Assembly (NCBI RefSeq): GCF_008704655.1
Contig: NZ_CP023688.1
Span: 8,621,001 to 8,685,000 of the forward strand
Direction: 5' to 3'
Length of the DNA stretch: 64,000 nucleotides
DNA from: Streptomyces rimosus
Lineage (GTDB): Bacteria > Actinomycetota > Actinomycetes > Streptomycetales > Streptomycetaceae
Each line of letters opens with the position of its first letter. Within the stretch, counting starts at the first letter, position 1. Made by a program: the position numbers and the translations under genes. Of the stretch, positions 23,495 to 32,495 are shown piece after piece. The notes under the pieces are model-generated. The model saw nothing but the letters and a program-made list of their open reading frames with translations, did not search any database and was not told where the DNA came from.

Positions 23495-26400
23495 ATGCCC
23501 GAGACGATCCGCTGGACCGTACTGCCCGACGGCCAGGCGGCCGACGGCACGCTCCGGCTGACCGTGCTGGTCAGCCCCCGCCTCACCGGCGGCACCCGGC
23601 TGGACGCCTTCGACGGCTTCCGGGACTGGCCGGACACCCTGCGCAGGTACGCGCCCGCGCTTCAGATCGAGTTCCTGGCGCCCGGCGCCACCGGGCCCGG
23701 TGTCCTCGTCCCCACCACGGCGAGGACCGGGCGCTTCCCACCGGCCGACAGCGGACTGTGGGGCGAACTGTTCAAGGGCGACACGGTGGTCCGCCCGCCC
23801 GCCGGCGCCTTCGCCGCCGCGGCCGAACGGCCCCCGACGCTGCGCTCGTACCCCGCCGGTGCGGTCCGCGACCAGGTCACGGCGCTGTACGAGGCGGCGG
23901 TCAGCGCCACAGCGGCCCGCCGGGCGGAGCCCCCGTCGGGTGGAAGCGCGGGGAACGGCGCGGCGCTGGCGGCCGGGCCGACCCAGGGCGTGGTCGCCAG
24001 TTGGGACCATCCCCAGAGCCACGATCTCCGCGGCGTGCTGACCTCCGCCATCCGGACCTTCGCGGGCCGGGTCGGCGCCGGCTATCCGCGCCTCGACGAA
24101 CTCCTCGCCCGGTCGGCGGGCGGTCGGTTCGGCGCCGCCGCCGACCCGAACCCGTACCGCCCCCGGCACATGAACCGCGCCGCGCGCGAGTACGCGGAGG
24201 ACGGCGCGCTGCTCGGGCTCGCCGAGATGTACCGGTTCTACGACCGCGCGCCGCGATCCGCGGCGTCCGGAGCCGGTACGGGCCAGGCGGCAGCCGAAGC
24301 CGAAGCACCGCCCGCGAAACCGGACTTCGACTTCCACATCGCGTGTGCCCTGCTCGCCGACTACCCGGAACTCCTGCGCCGCTTCGGCCTCGCCCTGGAC
24401 CTGGTCGTCACCCCGCCGGCCGGGCTCGCCGACGGGTGGCAGGCCCGGGTGACCTTCACCGCCGCCCAAGGGCAGCTGAACACCGACGAGTCGCTGCGCC
24501 CCTGGACGGCGCTGCGCCACGTACCGGGCCGCCGCTTCGAACCGTACGCCGCCGACGACGGATTCCACGGCCACCGGATGCTCAAGCTGGGCGCCGACAC
24601 CGTGCACGTCACGGATCTGGACCTGGACGGCGCGGCCATGAAGTTCGTGGAGTTCTCCCGCGTCCTCGACCAGTATCTGAGCGGCACGAACGCGCCGGGC
24701 ACGGCCGCCGCCGCGGACCCCACCGCCCTCCCCGCCCTGCACGGCGCGGGCCTGACCGTCGTCCACGACGACCGCGACCGCGCCCTGGCCGACCAGATGG
24801 AGGCCGACGCCCGGCACACGGCGGGCGTCGGCCCCGACAGCAAGCCCGTCGCCGCCGCGGTCCTGGACGCCGCGCACCTCGTACGCGGCCTGCGCGTCGA
24901 CGTCGGCGCGGCGGACGAGCGGACCGGGCGCGTCACCGCCTGGTATCCGCTGTGCGCCCGTACGGGGGAGTACGCGATCAGGCGGCCCGGAGCGCCCGCC
25001 GTACCGATCGGCGCCGCACCCGACGAAGGCCACGTCAAGGCGTCCGCCGTCACCCGGGACCGCGCCGACGACCAGCAGCTCTACGTCCACCAGGCGCTCT
25101 TCGGCTGGCACGGCTGGAGCCTCGCCGCGCCACCGCCCGGCCGGACCCTGGGCCCCGGCGACCGGCCGCAGGTGCCCAACCCCGAGATCTCCGACCGCTT
25201 CCCGCTCGCCGCCGCGTTCCGGCCGACCCCCGGCACCCTGCCCGCGCTGCGCTACGGCCGCACCTACCGGCTGCGCGCCCGCCTGGTCGACCTCGCCGGC
25301 AACAGCCTCGGCCCCGAGGCCCCCTCCGTGGAGGGCACCGCCACCGAACCCGTCACGTACGGCCGCTGGGAACCCGTACCACCGCCCGTCATCGTGCCGA
25401 GGTGGCCGTTCCTGGAAGGCGAGTCGGAACCGCGTCTGGTCATCCGCAGCACCATCGACGCGTCCGGACGGCCGCTGTCGCCCGGCGAGTGGGCCGCCCT
25501 GCGCAACGGACAGGTTCCCGACCACGAGCAGGTGTCGCCCGCCGACGGGCTCGACCGCCGCTACCGCGCCTTCGACGAACGCCACCTGAGCCCGCCCAAG
25601 AGCTCGCTCCAGATGGCCGAACAGCACGGCGTGTACGACGCGGTCTTCGGCCCCGGCAAGCCGGACGCGCTGCGCCGCCAGTACTTCGCCGCGGCGTCCC
25701 GCGAGTCCGGCAGCTACCTCGACACGGTCGTCAGCCTCCCGGAGGACCCGCGCGTCACCCGCGACCTCAAGGCCGCCGGGGAGATCCACGTCGCCAAGCA
25801 CAGCCCGCACGACACGTCCCCGCTGACCGAACTGCCCGTGCCACGCGGCAGCGGCCTGCACACCGGCGAGTACGTCGTCCACGACGCCCCGCAACTGCTG
25901 CTGCCGTACCTGCCCGACGTGCCCGCGCGCGGCATCGCCCTGCGGGGACTTCCGGGCACGGGCACGGGGACGGACGCGGGACCCCACCGCACGTACGACT
26001 TCACCGGCACCTGGCCCCAGGCGAGGCCGCTGCGGCTGCGGATCGTGGAGGGGGACCGCCCGCCGGACCCGCCGACGGGCGGCGTCCTGACCGTGTACGT
26101 GCCCAAGGCGGAGGTCGTGACCGTCCGCCTGAGCTGCCGGATCGCCGAACAGGACCTCCGGCTGTTCCGCGTGTGGCAGCTGCTCACCGCCTCGCCCTTG
26201 TGGAACGACCCGCTGGGTCTGACCCCGGAGAAGCGGCGGGAACTGACGGTGGCGTCGGCGGCCGGCGAGAACTGGATGATCACGCCGTGGACGGAACTCA
26301 CCCTCGTCCACGCCGTCGAGAAGCCCCTGGCGCCGCCGTCCCTGGCGGACCTGCGGTTCAGCCGTACGGCCGGGGAGACCTCCGCGTTCGTGGAGGGCGT

Positions 26401-27739
26401 GCTCTCCCTGCACGCCAGGAGCACCGGCCGCATCGACCTCGACGCGACCTGGCAGGAGTGGCTCGACGACGTCAAGGAGCCCGCGCCCCGGCGGGTGACC
26501 GGGTACGACCACGTGGGCGACCTCACGCCCGGCCCCCGCAGCGACACGTTCACGTTCAGCGGCGTACGGCACGAGTTCCGCGACACCCGCCACCGCAACG
26601 TCACCTACACGCCGACCGCGACCACCCGCTTCCGCGAGTACTTCCACCCGGCGATCACCGACCGGCCCGAACTGATCACCAGCCGGGGGCCCGCCGCTTC
26701 CGGGCCCGCCGGGCAGGGCTGGCCGGTCCCGGCCACCCGGCGCCCGGAGCCACCCGAAGTGAGCCATCTCGTCCCCACCTTCACCTGGGAACAGACGGTG
26801 GACACCGACGCGCACCGGGTGACCCGCACCCGCCGCGCCGCGGGCATCCGCGTATACCTCCGCCGCCCGTGGTTCAGCTCCGGCGACGACGAACTCCTCG
26901 CCGTCGTCCTCGACCCGGGCAGCCGCCTCCCGGCCGAACTCGTCACCCGCTGCGGCATCGACCCCGTATGGGCCGACGACTCCGTCCTGCCGCGGCTGCG
27001 CCCCGCCAACTTCCCGAACGCGGCCGGCACCGCCACCGGCCGGACCCTGGCCGAAACCGTCGGCGGCGCACCCGCCACGGTCTCGGTCGCCACCTTCGCC
27101 CCCGTCTACGACACACAGCTGGGTCTGTGGTCCTGCGACATCGACGTGAACCTCGGCGACCTCGCCGACAGCCCCGCGTACTACCCCTTCCTGCGGCCCG
27201 CCCTCGCCCGCTACCAGCCGTACGCCGTCGAACCGCTCCACCTGTCGAAGGTGGTCACCGGGGAATACGTCCAGCTGATGCCCGAGCGCACGGTCACCGC
27301 CGCGATGACGGCGGACGGCCGGATCCACATCGAGCTGAGCGGCCCGGCGGCGGCCAACGACGTCGGCGAGTTCACCGGGCCGGGACGCGAGGGCGCCGCC
27401 GCGAGCCGCCGCGTCGTCGCCACCGTGCAGCAGCGGCCCAGCACCGCCGGCGACCTCGAATGGACGCCGGCCGACGCCACCGCCGAACTCACCTGCACAC
27501 CCCGCGGCACCGGCTTCATTTGGACCGGTGACCTGACCCCGCCGCCGGGCCGCTTCCCGTCCCCCACCCGCCACCGCCTCCTGATCGAGGAGTCCGAGAC
27601 CTGCTTCACCGACCGCACGACGGCCACCGCCACCGTCACCGCGGGCGGCGTCACCCGCCCGGTGTCCCGACGGCTCGTCCACGCGGACTTCTTCGGGCTG
27701 ACGACGACGGTGTTCGGGAAGGTCGTGCTGGAGGAGTGA
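23495..27739 (+). CDS. Very large protein of unknown function, partner of preceding gene
   Basis: 1414 aa. No family recognised. The N-terminus (IRWTVLPDGQAADGTLRLTV and LVSPRL) is followed by long beta-rich regions including an Ig/fibronectin-like stretch (YRLRARLVDLAGNSLG). The second half is rich in predicted strands with many Trp, Tyr and Arg. There is no signal peptide, membrane segment, Walker motif or obvious catalytic motif. It starts 3 bp after the 1213-aa gene, with a GAGGTGAGCTGAGCC ribosome region inside the upstream gene's end. A structural or scaffold assembly is possible but not shown. Both genes are high-GC and show no frame disruption. Confidence 0.8.
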   Translation: MPETIRWTVLPDGQAADGTLRLTVLVSPRLTGGTRLDAFDGFRDWPDTLRRYAPALQIEFLAPGATGPGVLVPTTARTGRFPPADSGLWGELFKGDTVVRPPAGAFAAAAERPPTLRSYPAGAVRDQVTALYEAAVSATAARRAEPPSGGSAGNGAALAAGPTQGVVASWDHPQSHDLRGVLTSAIRTFAGRVGAGYPRLDELLARSAGGRFGAAADPNPYRPRHMNRAAREYAEDGALLGLAEMYRFYDRAPRSAASGAGTGQAAAEAEAPPAKPDFDFHIACALLADYPELLRRFGLALDLVVTPPAGLADGWQARVTFTAAQGQLNTDESLRPWTALRHVPGRRFEPYAADDGFHGHRMLKLGADTVHVTDLDLDGAAMKFVEFSRVLDQYLSGTNAPGTAAAADPTALPALHGAGLTVVHDDRDRALADQMEADARHTAGVGPDSKPVAAAVLDAAHLVRGLRVDVGAADERTGRVTAWYPLCARTGEYAIRRPGAPAVPIGAAPDEGHVKASAVTRDRADDQQLYVHQALFGWHGWSLAAPPPGRTLGPGDRPQVPNPEISDRFPLAAAFRPTPGTLPALRYGRTYRLRARLVDLAGNSLGPEAPSVEGTATEPVTYGRWEPVPPPVIVPRWPFLEGESEPRLVIRSTIDASGRPLSPGEWAALRNGQVPDHEQVSPADGLDRRYRAFDERHLSPPKSSLQMAEQHGVYDAVFGPGKPDALRRQYFAAASRESGSYLDTVVSLPEDPRVTRDLKAAGEIHVAKHSPHDTSPLTELPVPRGSGLHTGEYVVHDAPQLLLPYLPDVPARGIALRGLPGTGTGTDAGPHRTYDFTGTWPQARPLRLRIVEGDRPPDPPTGGVLTVYVPKAEVVTVRLSCRIAEQDLRLFRVWQLLTASPLWNDPLGLTPEKRRELTVASAAGENWMITPWTELTLVHAVEKPLAPPSLADLRFSRTAGETSAFVEGVLSLHARSTGRIDLDATWQEWLDDVKEPAPRRVTGYDHVGDLTPGPRSDTFTFSGVRHEFRDTRHRNVTYTPTATTRFREYFHPAITDRPELITSRGPAASGPAGQGWPVPATRRPEPPEVSHLVPTFTWEQTVDTDAHRVTRTRRAAGIRVYLRRPWFSSGDDELLAVVLDPGSRLPAELVTRCGIDPVWADDSVLPRLRPANFPNAAGTATGRTLAETVGGAPATVSVATFAPVYDTQLGLWSCDIDVNLGDLADSPAYYPFLRPALARYQPYAVEPLHLSKVVTGEYVQLMPERTVTAAMTADGRIHIELSGPAAANDVGEFTGPGREGAAASRRVVATVQQRPSTAGDLEWTPADATAELTCTPRGTGFIWTGDLTPPPGRFPSPTRHRLLIEESETCFTDRTTATATVTAGGVTRPVSRRLVHADFFGLTTTVFGKVVLEE

Positions 27740-27980
27740 GGAGCCGGGGCCGCGCCGCCCGCTGTCCGCGCAGCCGTCTCACCTGGGCTTTTACCCCAGA
27801 GGCACGGCCGGAAGAAAAAGTCCGCAATCCCGGAGTGTGAGCCGCGCATGCCTGGACACAAGACCGTCAGTGCTTCGGAACCGCAGGCACCCCGTCACAG
27901 AGGGGCCAGTCTGTCGTCTTCCGGCGAGTGGCCACTCGTAAGCCTGCGAACCGCCCACCAGCGTCTAAGGAGAGCCGGCG

Positions 27981-28805
27981 ATGGCCACCACCACGATCGC
28001 GCGCCACCACGGGCGCCGTGCCGACGACCCCGACACCACCGAGGAGATGCGGCTGCTGATCACGCTGCCGGACGGGCCCAAGAAGGAGCGGCTGCGGCAG
28101 CGGGTGATCACCGCCTGGCTGCCGCTGGCGCACCGGCAGGCCGTCCGGCTGCGGGAGCGCGGGGAGCAGCTCGACGACCTCAAGCAGGTCGCCGCGCTGG
28201 GCCTGGTCAAGGCGGTCGACCGGTTCGATCCCGAGCGTGCCGACGCCTTCGAGCAGTTCGCCATCCCCACCATCACCGGCGAACTCAAGCGGCACTTCCG
28301 CGACCACACCTGGGACGTGCATGTGCCCCGGCGCACCCAGGAGCTGCGCAACAAGGTCCGCAAGGCCGTGCGCGAGCTGAGCACGACCCTGGACGGGCGC
28401 TCGCCGACCGTGGCGCAGATCGCCGGGCACGCCCGGCTGACCGAGGAGGAGGCCGTCCTCGGGCTGGAGGCCCTGGAGACCTACCGGTCGCTGTCGCTGG
28501 ACGTGGCCCTGGACCGCAGCGGCGACAACGACGACTACACCCTCATGGACACCCTGGGCTCGGCCGACAGCCGCTTCGGGCTCATAGAGGACCGCGAGGC
28601 GGTCAAGCCCGCCCTGGCCCGGCTGCCCGAACGGGAACGCCGCATCCTGTACCTGCGGTTCTTCAAGGACATGACGCAAAGCGCCATCGCCGCCGAGCTG
28701 GGCCTGTCCCAGATGCACGTCTCGCGCCTGATCAGCCGGGCCCTGGCCCGGGTGCGGGCGGAGGTCACCCGGAACGCGGACGAGGAGTACCGGGCCGCCG
28801 CGTGA
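27981..28805 (+). CDS. SigB/SigF/SigG-family RNA polymerase sigma factor
   Basis: 274 aa alternative sigma factor of the stress/development group common in Streptomyces. Region 2 shows HRQAVRLRERGEQLDDLKQVAALGLVKAVDRF and FAIPTITGELKRHFRDH, region 3 PRRTQELRNKV, and region 4 LPERERRILYLRFFKDMTQ with the HTH SQMHVSRLI. These normally work with an anti-sigma and anti-anti-sigma pair; none is next to this gene, so control probably comes from elsewhere. The ATG at 27981 has AAGGAGAG upstream. A strong nested RNA fold lies just past the stop. Confidence 0.95.
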   Translation: MATTTIARHHGRRADDPDTTEEMRLLITLPDGPKKERLRQRVITAWLPLAHRQAVRLRERGEQLDDLKQVAALGLVKAVDRFDPERADAFEQFAIPTITGELKRHFRDHTWDVHVPRRTQELRNKVRKAVRELSTTLDGRSPTVAQIAGHARLTEEEAVLGLEALETYRSLSLDVALDRSGDNDDYTLMDTLGSADSRFGLIEDREAVKPALARLPERERRILYLRFFKDMTQSAIAAELGLSQMHVSRLISRALARVRAEVTRNADEEYRAAA

Positions 28806-29217
28806 CGGCGCTCCCAAGGGGCGGGCACCGTATCGCGGAACCGGAATCCGAGGGATAGCTCGGACAGGCCGGTCACCGCGGGTGCCCGCCGCTGCGCCTT
28901 CTGGCGTTCGCCGCCCGGCCACCACCGAGACGGAGCTGCCGGCGCTGCCGCTCGGCGGCGCTCTCCCCGGTGTCCCCTCCCCGCTCACCGCCGAGTCCCT
29001 GCACCGCTGCGCCCCCGCCGACGCAGGAGCCTGACGCGGACACCGCTCACCTCGCCCACCACGACGGCCAGTACCGCTCAGCGGCAACGGAATTCCCGGC
29101 GGAAACTCCCGTGCGGACGGGCGAATGTCGCGTTTTCGAGGTGGCCCCTTACACCCGCGTCGGTAGAGTGCTCCATGCGCGAATCACAGCTTGCCGTCTA
29201 CAGGAACGGAGAGCGGA
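28806..29217. other. Intergenic region, 412 bp
   Basis: No convincing gene. The first part holds the nested hairpin at 28820-28890. The rest is GC-rich with short frames that show no family match. Sequence just before the EF-hand gene contains a TAGAGT hexamer at about 29163-29168 that could be a -10 element, but no clear -35 partner is seen. Confidence 0.5.
28820..28890 (+). terminator. Four-stem nested RNA hairpin downstream of sigma factor gene
   Basis: Four nested complementary arms are visible: GGCGGGCACC (28820-28829) with GGTGCCCGCC (28881-28890), CGCGG (28834-28838) with CCGCG (28876-28880), ACCGG (28840-28844) with CCGGT (28869-28873), and CCGAG (28848-28852) with CTCGG (28859-28863) around a 6-nt loop. 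It starts 14 bp after the sigma factor stop. It can act as a terminator or stabilise the mRNA end; a structured regulatory RNA is also possible. No U-tract follows. Confidence 0.6.
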
Positions 29218-29769
29218 ATGGTCGCCGGTGTCATAGCGCAGAAATCGGACCAGTGGTTCAACCTGGCGGACGTCAACGGTAACGGCTACATCGAGGAAGA
29301 CGACCTCCGGCAACTGGCCGAACGGACGCTGACGCACTTCGGTTACAGCAAGGAGAGCCCCAAGTGGGCGCGCCTGCACGAGGCGTACGCCAAAGCCTGG
29401 CAGATCATGTACGAATTGACCGACACGGACAAGGACAACAGGATTTCGCGGACCGAGTTCCAGGGTTACATGGACCGCAACGCGAAGCCGTCCACGGCCG
29501 ACGGTCTGCTCCGTCCGATCACGGACGCGGAGTTCGACGTGGCGGACACGGACAACGACGGGTACCTGTCCCAGGACGAGTACGCCGAACTGCTGCGCGC
29601 GTTCGGTCTGTCGACCCGCGACGCCCGGACCGGCGCCCGCAGCATCGACACCGACAGCGACGGTCGCATCAGCCACGAGGAGTATTTCGTGGCCTGTCGT
29701 GACCTCTACTCCAGGGAAGCCGCTGACGACCGCAGCAGCCAGGTGTTCGGGCCGCTGACCCGTACCTGA
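29218..29769 (+). CDS. Four EF-hand calcium-binding protein (calerythrin-like)
   Basis: 183 aa soluble calcium-binding protein. Four 12-residue EF loops are readable: DVNGNGYIEEDD, DTDKDNRISRTE, DTDNDGYLSQDE and DTDSDGRISHEE, all with acidic or Asn residues at the ligand positions and Glu or Asp at position 12. The layout matches calerythrin from Saccharopolyspora and its Streptomyces relatives. It likely buffers or senses calcium in the cytoplasm. The ATG at 29218 with GGAG upstream was chosen over the in-frame start at 29191. A terminator separates it from the P450 gene on the opposite strand. Confidence 0.92.
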   Translation: MVAGVIAQKSDQWFNLADVNGNGYIEEDDLRQLAERTLTHFGYSKESPKWARLHEAYAKAWQIMYELTDTDKDNRISRTEFQGYMDRNAKPSTADGLLRPITDAEFDVADTDNDGYLSQDEYAELLRAFGLSTRDARTGARSIDTDSDGRISHEEYFVACRDLYSREAADDRSSQVFGPLTRT

Positions 29770-29820
29770 AATCCTGGCGGACACGAACAGCGGAATTCGC
29801 GGTCGGCACGCGGAATTCGG

Positions 29821-29853
29821 GCGGAGGCCGGGCTGGGCCCGGCCTCCGCTTTT
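29821..29853. terminator. Strong bidirectional terminator
   Basis: GCGGAGGCCGGGC (29821-29833) pairs perfectly with GCCCGGCCTCCGC (29837-29849) over a 3-nt loop, followed by TTTT. It sits between the convergent EF-hand and P450 genes and can stop both transcripts. It marks the left border of the NRPS/PKS island. Confidence 0.85.
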
Positions 29854-29860
29854 CGTCTGC

Positions 29861-31054
29861 TCACCAGGTGACCGGCAGCTCCTCGATCCGCCGGATGATC
29901 AGGTCGGCGCGCCACGGCAGCTCCTCGTCCGGCGCGGCCAGCCGCAGGCCGGGGTGGCCGAGCAGGGCGGCCACGGCCACCTTCACCAGCATCCGCACCA
30001 GCGGCGGCCCCATGCAGTGATGGGTGCCGTGGCCGAAGGACAGATGCGGGTTGCCGCCGCGGTGGAAGTCCAGCCGCTCCGGCTCGGCGAACATCCGCGG
30101 GTCGTGGTTGCCGGCCGGCAGCGCGGGCAGCACCTGCTCACCGGCCCGTACGAGGGTGCCGCCGACCTCCACGTCCTCGGTGGCGTACCGGGCGAAGGTG
30201 ACGTGCGAGGGGAACGGCGCGTAGCGCAGCAGCTCGTCGGCCGCCCGCGGCAGCAGGTCCGGGTCGGCCGCCAGCTCCCGGAAGTGGGCGGGGGAGGAGA
30301 GCAGCACGTAACAGGCGTTGGTGAGCTGGGTGGTGACGTTGTCGACGGCGAGCAGGATGTCGTTGACCAGCTCGCCCAGCTCCTCCATCGACAGCCCGTC
30401 GTCCTGGCCCAGCCGGGCCACCAGGCGGCTGACCAGGTCCTCCCGCGGCCGCTGCCGGCGGTCGGCGATGAGCCGGGCCGTGTAGCGGGAGATCTCCTCG
30501 ATACGCGACTCCACCACGTCGGCGGGCAGGCCGGTGCCCGCGAACCCCTCGAACCAGTCGAGGAAGACCGCCAGGTCCTCTTCGGGGATGCCGATCAGCG
30601 GGCAGAGGATGGCCACGGTGAGCGGCTTGGTGTACGCGGCGGCCAGATCGGCCGGGGGCGGCTCCGCCGTGCAGCGGGCCAGCAGCCGCCGCGCCTCCCC
30701 GGTGGCCAGTTCCTCCAGCTCACGGACGTGCTCGGCGTTGAACTTGAGGCCCTGGGCGAGGGCCTTGCGCAGGCGGGGCTGCTGGGGCGGATCGGTGTTC
30801 AGGATGCTGTCCTGCAGCGGCAGCGGGGTCAGCCGCGCCTCGTCGCTGCCCGGCGGGGGCGTGCGGACGAACCGCCGGTCCCGCAGGACGAAGCGGATGT
30901 CCGCGTAGCGCGTCACCAGCCAGGCGTGGTCACCGTACGGCGGCCGGATCCACGTCAGGCCGGGGCGGCTGCGGCAGTCCTCGTATTCCGGATCGACGGT
31001 GAGCCCGGACGGCTCGGAAAAAGGGTAATCGATGGGTTCGGGGTGTGTGTCCAC
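29861..31054 (-). CDS. Cytochrome P450, atypical I-helix
   Basis: 397 aa soluble bacterial P450. The heme-binding loop FGHGTHHCMG (Cys347) and the K-helix ELLR motif are intact. The I-helix, normally AGxE/DTT, reads AVDNVTT, so the acid and the alcohol pair that activate oxygen are replaced. Such P450s often do reactions other than simple hydroxylation, or use peroxide or a substrate group to help. The GTG start at 31054 has a GGAGA ribosome site very like that of the LAL regulator gene. It is divergent from the methyltransferase-NRPS-PKS operon across 594 bp, so it is probably a tailoring enzyme of that pathway. A redox partner is not encoded nearby. Confidence 0.9.
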   Translation of the reverse strand: MDTHPEPIDYPFSEPSGLTVDPEYEDCRSRPGLTWIRPPYGDHAWLVTRYADIRFVLRDRRFVRTPPPGSDEARLTPLPLQDSILNTDPPQQPRLRKALAQGLKFNAEHVRELEELATGEARRLLARCTAEPPPADLAAAYTKPLTVAILCPLIGIPEEDLAVFLDWFEGFAGTGLPADVVESRIEEISRYTARLIADRRQRPREDLVSRLVARLGQDDGLSMEELGELVNDILLAVDNVTTQLTNACYVLLSSPAHFRELAADPDLLPRAADELLRYAPFPSHVTFARYATEDVEVGGTLVRAGEQVLPALPAGNHDPRMFAEPERLDFHRGGNPHLSFGHGTHHCMGPPLVRMLVKVAVAALLGHPGLRLAAPDEELPWRADLIIRRIEELPVTW

Positions 31055-31648
31055 GGAATCTCCAGTACGGAAGTAGGAGCCCTGCCCGCGATCGTCTTTC
31101 CCCGGTGCCGGTGCCCCGGGTGTGCGGTGCTTTCCGTGCCTGCGGCGCGTACGGGTGTCACCCGGCGCGGCAACTCACCGGAAAGACGTTAGTGCCGCCG
31201 TGCCGCCGAGGGGCGACCCCTATTGGTCATATCCCGGGCCGTACGCGGAAGGTGGCCGATTCCGCCGGAGCGTGCGGTGCGGAACGGAACGCGCGAGGTG
31301 TCGATGGGGATGATGGGGTGCAATCGAATTGCCCCGCCGGGTACGTCCGCGGCGGCCCGCCCGGAGCGTTCCGGCCGGGTGCCGACGGGTGGCCAAAACC
31401 GTTGCTTGACGCCCGCCCGGCCCTCGGCAACTCTTGCAGCCGGATGCCGGACCTCCAGGAGCGCTCCCGGCATCGCGTTGTTTTCGTACCGCCGGACTTC
31501 CGGCGCCGCGGGGCGGCACCGCATTGCCCGCGCGGGCGCCCGTACTTGCATTTTCACGTGCCGGCAGCGGGAAGAGGGAGGAGGGCGGCGGCAGTCGGTC
31601 CCGGCCGGTCCGTAATTCGGTACAGATCACGACGGAGGGTATTTCCGC
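31055..31648. promoter_or_regulatory. Divergent promoter region of the NRPS/PKS island
   Basis: 594 bp without a gene, between the P450 gene and the methyltransferase gene. It has patches of lower GC than the flanking genes. A TTGACG at 31406-31411 is a plausible -35 for the rightward operon, with AACTCT at 31429-31434 as a poor -10. No strong operator palindrome was found. Both divergent transcripts should start here. Confidence 0.5.
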
Positions 31649-32494
31649 ATGTCCGCCGAACCGAGTTGGACCGGGGCCTTTTCCCACCAGGAGATCGAGC
31701 GCACCTACGCCATGCTCACCGTCCTCGAAGAGGACGCCGCCGGGCCCGACCGGCATTTCGGTATGTGGACCGGCGCCGACGACCCGGCGACCGTCGAGGA
31801 GGCCACCGAGCGGCTGACCGCCCTGGTGCTCTCCCAGCTCGGCGCCGCCCCGGGCAGCCGCGTCCTGGACGTGGGCTGCGGCAACGGCCGTCCCGCCGTC
31901 CGCCTCGCCGAGACCTCGGGCGCGAGCGTCGTCGGTATCGACATCGACGACCGGGCCCTGGCCGCCGCGTCCGCGTACGCCCGGCAGCTCGGGCTCGGCC
32001 ACGCGGTGCGCTTCCAGCACGCCGACGCGCTGCGGCCGCCCTTCGAGGACGGCTCCTTCGACGCGGCGCTGGCCTTCGAGAGCACCCCGCACTTCGACGT
32101 CGCGGAGCTGTACGGGGCCCTCTCCCGGGTGCTGCGGCCGGGCGGCCGGCTCGTCGTCGAGACCCCGTACGTCCGCGGCCGGATCACCCCGGACCTGCTG
32201 GACCGCATCGGCCCCTACCTCAGCCTGCTGAACGCGGTGTCGCTGGACCCGCCGCACACGCATCTGGCGGCGGCCCGCGAGGCCGGGCTGCACATCACCG
32301 AACTGAGGGACCTCACCGAGGACGTACGGGGCTCCTTCGGCCGGCTGCTGGCCCGGCTCGAAAAGGTCCGCGCCCGCCTGGCGGACACGCTGGGGGACGA
32401 ACAGGCCGGCCGCCTCCTCGCGGCCTTCGCCGGCTGGGCCGAGGCGCCCGAGGTCGGCGCCATCCTCATGACCTTCACCAGGACGGAGCACTGA
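31649..32494 (+). CDS. SAM-dependent methyltransferase
   Basis: 281 aa class I methyltransferase. Motif I is VLDVGCGNGRPAVRLAE, followed by GIDIDDRALAAA and a FDAALAFESTPHF motif IV region and LRPGGRLVVETP. It is in the UbiE/small-molecule O- or N-methyltransferase group. It is the first gene of the rightward operon and ends 1 bp before the imine-reductase-like gene. The product is probably methylated on oxygen or nitrogen, most likely nitrogen if the amino acid chain is the target, but this is inference. ATG start at 31649. Confidence 0.9.
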   Translation: MSAEPSWTGAFSHQEIERTYAMLTVLEEDAAGPDRHFGMWTGADDPATVEEATERLTALVLSQLGAAPGSRVLDVGCGNGRPAVRLAETSGASVVGIDIDDRALAAASAYARQLGLGHAVRFQHADALRPPFEDGSFDAALAFESTPHFDVAELYGALSRVLRPGGRLVVETPYVRGRITPDLLDRIGPYLSLLNAVSLDPPHTHLAAAREAGLHITELRDLTEDVRGSFGRLLARLEKVRARLADTLGDEQAGRLLAAFAGWAEAPEVGAILMTFTRTEH

Positions 32495-32495
32495 C

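Noticed and set aside
22904..27682. 1592-codon open frame antisense to the 1414-aa gene
   Set aside because: Gly/Arg/Val-rich translation typical of antisense GC-rich DNA, while the plus-strand frame has better composition and starts.
28970..29236. 88-codon frame in the 412-bp intergenic region
   Set aside because: No ribosome site or family pattern, and it overlaps the EF-hand start in another frame.
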